Assembly: GCA_949592205.1 (NCBI GenBank)
Contig: CATIUR010000004.1
Location: 67,367,837-67,431,836, forward strand
DNA: 64,000 bases
Source of the DNA: Helichrysum umbraculigerum
Lineage: Eukaryota; Streptophyta; Magnoliopsida; Asterales; Asteraceae
Reading direction: 5' to 3'
Shown: positions 56,066-64,000 of the stretch, in pieces
Position numbering within the stretch: the first letter of the stretch is position 1
Layout of the letters: every line of letters starts with the position of its first letter
The notes under the pieces: model-generated
The model's input: only the letters and a program-made list of their open reading frames with translations
Database searches by the model: none
What the model was told of the DNA's origin: nothing
Made by a program: the position numbers and the translations under genes

Positions 56066-58186
56066 TCATAAAACAATCGTGTGGTTATACACATCAATCA
56101 CTGCCCTAGCTGTGTTCATGAATGGTCTTCCAAGGATAATTGGGATGTTTATGTCCTCATGGATATCCATTACCACGAAATCCGTTGGAAAGAAAAATTT
56201 GTCAACTTGAACAAGGACGTTCTCAGCTATTCCCTTGGGGTATCTAACAGATTGTTCGGCTAGCTGGACGGTCATCTTAGTGGGTTTCAAGTTTTCATGT
56301 TCTAGCCTCTTAAACAGGGAGTAGGACATAAGGTTAATGCTGGCTCCTAAGTCGGCTAAAGCGCTCATATTTCCGGAATTGTAGATAGAACAAGGGGGTG
56401 TAAATCTACCAGTATCTCCTAATTTTTCGGGAAGGCTATTTTTAAGTAGGGCTGAGGTTTCAGAACTAAGGGGAATGTTGTTCACTTCGGGCAATTTATC
56501 TTTGGTGGATAGCAATTTTCTAATATACTTATTACGACCGGGAACTCTAGACATGGTATCAAGGAATTTCCCATCTAACTTAAAGGATGACAGTTTCTTA
56601 GGTTGAACTTTAAGTCTAGCGGGGTAAGGGATTCTAACCTCTTTGTTCATGGTTTGAGTGGTTTCCACAGCTGGTATCTTGACCTTTAGTTCTTCCTTTA
56701 CTGGAACAGCAGCAGGTGGAGTAGTGGCTGCTTCCTTTGGTGTTGTAAGTTGCTTTGCTTCCTCAATATGCGGATTTTGAACCGTGTTGCTGGGCAAACT
56801 TCCTCGGGGTCTATTCTCAAGACGTTGTGCCAATTGTCCAATTTGAGCTTCCAAATTCTTTAACACAGCCAATTGATTTCTCATGAAGAGGTCGGCTTGA
56901 TCTTGTCTAGCGGACGTCTTTTGGTTGAGCAGGTGTTGACCTTGCATGAATTGAGTGAAGGCTTCGTCTGAACTTGAAGCTGGGGCATTCGCCTTGGTGG
57001 TTTGTTCAGTGGTTTGGTTTGTGTCAGAAGTGGGTGCAGGGAGTGCAAGGGGTTGATTGTAAGGAAGTTGTGATTGTTGTTGGTAGGGTGGATATCTAGG
57101 TGGGTATCGAGGTTGAAAAGGTTGTTGGTTGTTTCTCGGCGGAAAGGGAGGTCCTCTGGGTTGGTTGTTGTTTTGGTTGAAACCGGGAGGTCGAGCTGGA
57201 AACTGAGCATAGTAGACAGTGCCATCCGCTTCTTCATATTCAACTTGGTATTCTCCAGATGGTTGCGGGTTGGTGCAGTGTTGACAGACTTGCACTTGGT
57301 GTACTTGGTGCTGTTGTTTCTTAAGTTCTCCAAACTGTTTGACGAGCGAGTCCATTTTCTCTGTTAGTGTCTTAATCGCTTCGACTGGAATCGGGTTTGC
57401 AGCAGCGATAGGTTTGGAAGATGTTGAATGATCTCCGGAATTCCAATCGTGGTGGTGCATAGTCATGTTTTCTATCAGGTTCCATCCTTCTTCATCGGTC
57501 TTTGCCATGAAGCTTCCTTGTGCAGCAGCATCGAGGGTAGTTCGGTGGTTAGGATCTAAACCATTGTAGAAAGTGCACAATTGTGCAGACTTATCGAGTC
57601 GGTGATTAGGGCATTTCTTTAAGGCTCCTTTGAATCATTCCCATGCGGTATATAATGATTCATCGAAAGCTTGTCGAAAGTTCATGATGTCATTTCGGAG
57701 TTTGGTTTGTTTAGAGGGCGGAAAGTACTTGGTTAGGAACTTTGTCGCCATCACAGTCCATGAAGGGATAGAGCCGGTCTCTAATCCTTCAAACCATGTT
57801 TGCGCATGATGGGTGAGCGAATAAAGGAAAAGGTATAAACGGATTGTGTCTTGGCCAATTCCGTTTTGTTTGTAGGAGTTTGAGAGAGAGATGAACTTGT
57901 CGAGGTGAGAGTTTGGGTCATCACTGGGCAATCCATGGAATTGACAGTGGTTTTGGATTAGTTGGATGATGTGGTGTTTGAGCTCGAAAGATTGACCAGG
58001 GGTTTCAGGGTAGAGAATTGGTCCTCTTCTTCCTTCGATAGAGGGTTTACTGTTATCAACGAGAGTGATGCGTTCAGCCGTTGCTTGCTTAAGTGCAGAT
58101 TATTTCTTTTCTCGTCGAATAGTGCGTATTATAAGTTCTGGATCGGGAAAGTTAAATAGTGGTGCAGATCTAGGGGAACAGGTCAT
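56066..58186 (-). pseudogene. gag: Athila-type Gag and protease of element E, with premature stops
   Basis: A frame starts at ATG 58186 and is interrupted by TAA (58100-58102) and TGA (57635-57637), ending with TGA at 56066-56068. The capsid part contains LPSDDPNSHLDKFISL, YLFLYSLTHHAQTWFEGL and FYNGLDPNH, all typical of Athila Gag. A Pro/Gln/Asn-rich segment follows with one CQHC-type remnant of a zinc motif, then a coiled stretch. The aspartic protease follows, with LADLGASINLM as active site and IILGRPFMNTARAVID near the end. After the TGA at 56066 the same frame continues through acidic sequence, a further TGA at 55928, and into the 582-residue region. Confidence 0.85.
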
Positions 58187-58313
58187 AAACTAAAAGACAA
58201 TAAAGGAAAATAGACAACAAAGGAAATGTTTTTGTGTTTTTTTTTAGAAGGTTTTATCCTAAGGGTTTTACTAGAATTGGGATTGGTTGGGCCTCTAGAT
58301 CGGACAGTTAGTC

Positions 58314-58331
58314 TCCCCGGCAGCGGCGCCA
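58314..58331 (-). other. Primer binding site of E (tRNA-Asp)
   Basis: The plus-strand sequence TCCCCGGCAGCGGCGCCA matches the 3' end of plant tRNA-Asp with one mismatch; the minus strand is therefore the primer site, six bases from the 5' LTR. This is the characteristic primer of Athila elements. Confidence 0.88.
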
Positions 58332-58337
58332 AAAACT

Positions 58338-60827
58338 TGTTGCTATTGAAAACAACGGTTGGTTTTAAATTTATAATTGCTGGGGTCTAAGTGTGACTTA
58401 CTGATACTGAACCAAAAGGTTAGTAGGCGGTAAGTTGGACCTAGAGTCGTTCTTAAAGAGAAACTGAATTGAAACTGAGGTGATCCAATCAATCTTTCTT
58501 TTCTAGTAAATGTTTTAAAAGAGTGCGTTGGGGGTTTTGGTTCAGTTACTAATTAAACTAAATAAAGCGGATAAAATGTAATAGGATATCAGATATGGCA
58601 AAGTAGTATTTGTTGTGAGTTCGTTAGTTAATAATTATGGGATGATGACTCTTACGGGAAAATGATTAACTAAATTGGATTGCTTATGAGATTCGTTAAT
58701 TTGTGGTATAACCAATAGATTCCTTATTAGTCGGTTATCAACTAATATGTCACGAGGAACTAAGGTGTCGTGATTCTGACCAGACAGACAATGCTCAACT
58801 CTCCACACTCTCCTGTGACGGAGTCAGTGACCCATATTATTGAAAGTATTCGCTCGTGGGCGAAGGAATAGAGTAGCAGGTCCATAACATGTCTAGCCGT
58901 TCTTAATACCACAATGATTATGAATCCATTAAACAACTAACTTAGAATTCGTGTCCGGACTTATCTAATCAATTTCTACCAATGAAACTTAAGCATGATA
59001 AACGAGGGAAAGCATTTAGGTTTCTTGCTTACCGTACTTTAGGTTTCATGGTTTTAATAAAAAGTATCGGGTTAAGTTGGATTTTAAACTTGCCTTTCTC
59101 GATACAATTAACAAATCCCTAGGTTTTCGTAAATGGACATTTAGCCTTTAGCCTACCTAATCTAATCTAATTTAAACTAAAAAAACTAATTAAAATGCTG
59201 ACGGCTTTTTACAGAAAGTTAAACCCAGACAATGTCGGAAAATACTATGGTAGTTCACAACGTATTAAATTGTTTACCAACGTTTCTGTTGTGAGTTCAA
59301 TCGTTTCGCGATGTTCACATGATAAGTACGATGTGATCAGAAGTGTACAATACTCATGGCAAGTCCGCGTAATCACATTGCATTTTATAATGCTTGCATG
59401 ACGTTGCGATTAAAAACATAGTTTTTACATAGATAACTATTGACCGAGTATTGAGGTTCGCGACTCCTCTTTACAAGGTTACAATCACGTTTGTTAATCG
59501 AAAGGCGAATATAAGTTTTAGGTTTAAAATCACAAGATAAGTCCATCCACAAAGTTTCCAATTTTATAACGTCGATCAATAATACAACTACCTTCGGTCG
59601 TTACTGGCTTCCATATATTTGTACTATGCTCAAAAGCATTTCCAATACTATACCGAGTAATCAGTCGAATAGGGGCCGTCATATTATTTCACGACGTATT
59701 CAAAGTCATCCCACAATTATATATACTAAGTACATCACAACAAATACAATAGTAATCTACTCGCTAATCATGGTAAAAACGATCGCAAACATAATTAAAG
59801 CAAACATGTTTAATATAGATAAGGATAGAGATAACCGAGATCAATATGCGAGAAGGAATAGACTTGAATTAATGATCGTAACTCCAAGTGTACACCAAAG
59901 ATTACAACACGTTCCTAGCTTTCTTTCTACTCTAAACAAGATGCTAAACTAACCTAATGCTAATTTAAAGAAAGTAAAATGGGAAAGTGAGAAAGTAACT
60001 AATGCATAAATGATATGTGTGGAGGTGTAGGTGTGTTGGTGTGTTTCTTTCAAATGAACCAAAAGCCTCCTATTTATAGGTGAGCTTTGGCTCGCATTAG
60101 CACAAGTTGTCCTTGAGGCTCATGTTAGAAGACTTTCCAAAAGTGGCTTGTACAACGCGAAAAGTGGGCGAACCGGGTACCGTACAACGCGAAAAGTAGG
60201 CGAACCGGGTACCAAAAGTTACCAAAAACGGAAACCGGGGCAGGGGAGTGGTGGCCGGCGGCGGTGGGCCACCTGCCGGCGGCGGTGGTGAGGTGGCCGG
60301 CGGCGGTGGTCCCCACCCCGCCCCGTTGTGCGGTTTGTTGCTTCGTTTCTTGATTCGTGCGTGTTTTCTTCGTTATACGTCCGTTTGAGTTGATTCTTTT
60401 TTTGTTGGATTCGTAATTCAAAAACAAAGATTTTGACATAGGATATGCCCTAAAATGAGGTTCCTAGCTCCAGATATTGCGTGTGGATCATTTGGATCTT
60501 CCGGCGGGCGCGAAATCTTCAATTTTTACCCGTTTCAGTTGATTCTTCTTCTGTTGGATCCGAACTTTGAAAACGAACATCTTGGAAATAATGGATGTTG
60601 GTGAAGGGCACTTTGGTCTTGAAATCTCGTTTTTATGCCTTGAATTTTCAAACGTGTGTGGAATCTTCGTTTCACATCCGTTTTACTTGATTTTTATCGT
60701 GCAACTTCGTTTTGACCTTCTTGGCATAATGTTACTGATTTGTGCTATATTCGAGTTAATTTGCCAAGAATCGTTCCAGAATGAGAGAGATATCGGCAGT
60801 AAAAACGTGACTTTTTACGCGATATCA
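58338..60827 (-). repeat. 5' LTR of element E
   Basis: 2490 bp, the same length as the 3' copy, with about 22 scattered substitutions by eye and no length change. It has the same internal repeats as the 3' LTR. Confidence 0.94.
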
Positions 60828-62401
60828 CACAACCAGGCAAGAATACCCGATCGGAATAGCATAGCTATGGTAAGTCCAGATTCGAACACAGGGAAAATGG
60901 AATAAAAAGAATAAATAATCTTATAAATTACAAGTAATAGGGGGGTTACGTTTTAGTTCCGTAAGAACATAAGATTTATAAAATAACAAATTAAAATAAA
61001 ATAAATAAACTAAATGAACTCAAATTAAAATAAACAACTATATACAATAGGAAGGAACAAATAGTATGTAATAACTCCGCTCAGATTCATATATTCTGAT
61101 GCATTTGCACATTAATTATCTAATTGTGATTTCTTTTAGATCAACCTAATACCAAATTCTTCAATGAATACTAAGTTGAATGTGAACTAGCCAACGTTTC
61201 GGGTCCAACTAATTCCTATAATTTAGGGTCCAACATAAAACACTGGTTTCAATGTCACAAGATGATCAGTCAATTGTGTGTCTTTCCCTAAATCATGCAT
61301 TAAGTATATCACGATCTATTATAATTATCCTGTGGTATGATTCAACAATACCTACTAATAATTACTTATTAGTCTTGTTCATCTTAGGGATATTGATTAC
61401 TAATTCTTAACCTATCAGACTCAACGTATTTAGCAATAACTATAAACCTAAGTTCATAATTATCAATGATTACTATTACCAAAGGAACTCAATCTCAATG
61501 ATCCTAGTAACCACGTTAAGCAAGCAATCAATACAGCACCAATAAATAAGGATTCACGGATAACATAATAGTCTTCAACTAAATAACTCAACAAACGTGC
61601 AAATGAAATCATTCAATAATCATAATCTAAGATTCATTATCACAAAACTAAACGAATCAATTCATCAAATAAGAATACATCAGGATATTAAACATCAAAT
61701 TCTTCAATGACATAAAATAAACGATACAAACGCATTGACGAATCACGTAAAGATCGGTTGAAATGAAATCGACCATCACTTCTTGTGCCTCCACGACATA
61801 CCTACGACTCTAAAATGATAAAACCCTAACCTAAAAACTGATAAAAATCGTAAATACAAAGTGTGTTATGTGTGTAAGGTATATGTAAAACGTCTGGCCT
61901 GAGCAGCCTTTTATACTTGAAAATCAGGTCATTTGACCGCCGGCTAAGATGTTTAGCCGCCGGTCAGCATTAGCTTCACATGGTAACAAACCGCGTAGGT
62001 TGCCACCTTCCATATTTAGTATTTAGCCGCCGGTCAAGAGACTAGACCGCCGGCTAAACCTCATTTCCAGACTTTTGCCCTAACGGGCTTGGAGTTTAGC
62101 TTTGGGTCTCTTCACTTTTCCTTTTGGGCTTCTTGGTTCTCCTCAAATCCGAATTTAAACATTATCATGGCCCAATTCTTCAACTCATTCATTATTTCCT
62201 TCGGCTTCACACGATTCTTTCAAAAATGCATCTTTTATATCATTATTCAACTGTTTTCGTTCCTTTTCCATAAACGCTCCATTTCCACACCTAATTGCAA
62301 ATATGAAGGAAATCAATATATAATCTTAATTAAATGCAATAGAAACATCCAAGATTAGGGGTAAAATACTACTAAAATATAGTACTTTTGAGCGTTTATC
62401 A
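60828..62401 (-). repeat. Main part of the 3' LTR of element F
   Basis: Continues from 49904-49965 after element E. On the minus strand the LTR starts at 62401 with TGATAAACGC. It carries four TTTAGCCGCCGGCTAAA-type units at 61930-62060, arranged as two pairs, as in the LTR of copia element G. No coding region. Confidence 0.7.
61930..62060. repeat. TTTAGCCGCCGGTC/CTAAA array in LTR of F
   Basis: Four units: TTGACCGCCGGCTAA, TTTAGCCGCCGGTCA, TTTAGCCGCCGGTCA and TAGACCGCCGGCTAAA. They form two close pairs with a spacer of about 55 bp. Confidence 0.9.
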
Positions 62402-64000
62402 AACATCCCCCACTTGAATCCTACTTGTCCTCAAGTAGACTATCGATTCATAAATCAACTTCTTAAGAAAAACAGTCATCTCCATTAATCTAAATAACTA
62501 ATTAAGGAATTACACAACATCGCCCATCTTCAACTCAAACGTTTAAATTTAAAAAATCTGTTAATTCTAAAAACAATTATTAAGAAACTACGAGATAAAA
62601 TAAAACAATCTACACATAAAGTTATTATTCTTAAAACATTAATTAGTTCACAATGATTACTGATATTGCTACCCACTTAAACAATCTATATTCGGATAAT
62701 TGAGCTTAACTTATTATTATTCGCGTAGATATTCCCTTAGACTCCCCAAAACTATATACTTTCATACTCATAATCCAATATTACATATTTTGAAATTTTA
62801 ATCAAAACAATCATTTTTCAAATCAAGACAGAGGTGACAGGTCTGTGCCTCAACACAACAAAGCGACATAACTTGATTTTGGTTTAGCAATAATGTTTTT
62901 AGTCAAACCATTGGTGACAGGTCTGTACCTTAGTACAACAAAGCGACTTAATTTGACTACATTTTAAGATCATGAGTTATTAAACTCTTTTGCTCTTTTT
63001 CATTAGATATACTGGCGGAGACCAGGTCTGTACTTTCGTACAACAAAGGAAACAACACCCAGTATATCCCCAAATGATGTTAATTAAATTCCCAAAAATA
63101 TGGCATATCACACATTACTAATATGAAAATTAAGACATACGTCATACATAGCTAAAGTTCATCTAAAAGGCATTATCCACTCCTTAATTATCATTTCTTA
63201 ACAGCTCAAAAATTCTCATATAAATTGCCTACCAATACATCATATAATGAAGCTAAATAACATATTTCACAATTTAATTTTTTATTATGAGTGTAGAAAG
63301 CTTTAAAATAACCTACATTGTTATAAAATAATTATCTTTAGAAAACAAAAATTTAAAGATAGAAGTTTGGTTGAAAAATAGGCAACTCATAACCTCCTAG
63401 TTACGTATCTTAATAAGATGACAGTTAACAAAATTACAATATCGTCTACTTATTTATAGGACAATTATGTGGAAACTCAATTCTTTTCTCTCCCATCCCC
63501 CACTTAAAGGTGTACAATGCCCTCATTGTACAAATAATAAAAAACTAAAACGGGAAAAAGAGAAAAGAATTTAGAACAGAAAAACTCCCCTGGAATCGTT
63601 TGTGTGAAAAGATTCAGTGGTTCTTCCAAACTTGAAATATACAACAGCTCACACTTTCGTAGTTAATCACGATTGCATTTAGCGTATGCAACAAGCCTTT
63701 AAACCCCTCAGTATCCCAAGTGGACAAGTTATAGTCTCGTGAGGGTTTCCAGGGAACACACCCACAAAGTTCAACAATAAAACCAAGAAATAAATTAAGT
63801 CCTGAAAAATAAACTAGCATAGCATAATAAGAGTAATAGGAGTTAAAATATTAGTACAGTCATCCAGCAAATAAAAATAAATGAAAATAAAAATAAAAAT
63901 GAAAATGTCTAAATAAAATACTACGGAAGCATAACCACATCAATCACTATCACCATCCTCTCCATCTCTGCGAACACCGGATGGTCCTCCATACTCAGAT
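62402..64000 (-). other. 3' interior of element F, no recognisable gene
   Basis: Begins with the purine tract (AAGTGGGGGATGTT on the minus strand). Three degenerate copies of CAGGTCTGT...ACAACAAAG lie at about 62837, 62917 and 63023. A phrase CCCCCACTTAAAGGTG near 63488 resembles the CCCACACTTA words of element E. The short frame at 63614-63820 (minus) matches nothing that I know. Confidence 0.5.

Larger units (their letters stand above)
49966..60827 (-). mobile_element. Athila-like non-autonomous LTR retrotransposon E, nested in LTR of F
   Basis: The LTRs are 2490 bp each (49966-52455 and 58338-60827), with ends TGTTGC...GATATCA, flanked by the exact duplication CACAA (49961-49965 and 60828-60832). 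The primer site matches tRNA-Asp, as is usual for Athila. The interior of 5.9 kb encodes Gag, protease and a novel C-terminal region in one frame, with no reverse transcriptase, RNase H or integrase. By eye the LTRs differ at about 22 positions (near 0.9%), so E is clearly older than A and D. Movement would need pol from another Athila element. Confidence 0.94.
49904..64000 (-). mobile_element. LTR retrotransposon F (Athila/Tat-type), 3' part, inserted in copia G
   Basis: The left terminus TGACAGCGTC interrupts the copia gene at 49904; GTACG before it would be the duplication. Its 3' LTR is 49904-49965 plus 60828-62401, separated by element E, whose CACAA duplication rejoins it (about 1.63 kb). 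It ends TTTATCA, and the purine tract AAGTGGGGGATGTT (minus strand) lies against it, which places the interior to the right. The 5' half and all protein domains are beyond the window. Type call rests on the purine-tract phrase and LTR style. Confidence 0.7.

Overview
This window reads as repeat-rich nuclear DNA of a flowering plant. It is AT-rich, has no bacterial-style gene packing, and is built almost wholly of plant transposable elements: Ty3/gypsy elements of probable Tekay/Del type and of Athila type, Ty1/copia, an L1-type LINE, a CACTA DNA transposon, Helitron-like pieces and Stowaway-like MITEs. I found no convincing host gene. Family or species cannot be fixed from the sequence alone.

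Layout. 1-11621: an old LTR on the minus strand (element B, cut by the left window edge), split by a complete and very young gypsy element A (667-10309, target duplication CGGAT) that has an intact 1479-residue gag-pol. 12189-14794: solo LTR C (duplication CATCT). 15493-17614: an inverted-repeat element sitting in TA microsatellite, followed by a Helitron-like element. 19561-21125: a 5'-truncated LINE on the minus strand. 22629-32633: solo LTR K (duplication CATAC), split by a 7.1-kb CACTA element (25335-32445, duplication CTT) that carries MITEs, a Helitron-like 3' end and a decayed transposase gene.

32832 to the right edge is a deep nest. A copia-type LTR start (I) is cut by a gypsy LTR (H, from 33076), which is cut by a broken copia element (G, from 34859). 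G is cut twice: by a full-length gypsy element D (37617-48283, duplication AACAC) and by an Athila-type element F (from 49904, running off the window). F's LTR is itself cut by element E (49966-60827, duplication CACAA). The exact duplications make the insertion order readable.

Functionally, only A looks able to encode all retrotransposition proteins. D has a single in-frame TGA in gag-pol, plus an extra coiled-coil reading frame (ORF0) before gag. E keeps gag and protease but has no reverse transcriptase or integrase. In the place of pol it carries an unrecognised acidic, helical protein of at least 582 residues with apparent internal repeats.

Two cross-element signals stand out. Gypsy LTRs A, B, C and D all hold arrays of a GCGAC/GTCGC-type motif; in A, C and D these lie between two splice-donor-like sites. 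Elements E, F, G and H all carry short arrays built on the 7-mer CCGGCGG. All comparisons were done by eye.
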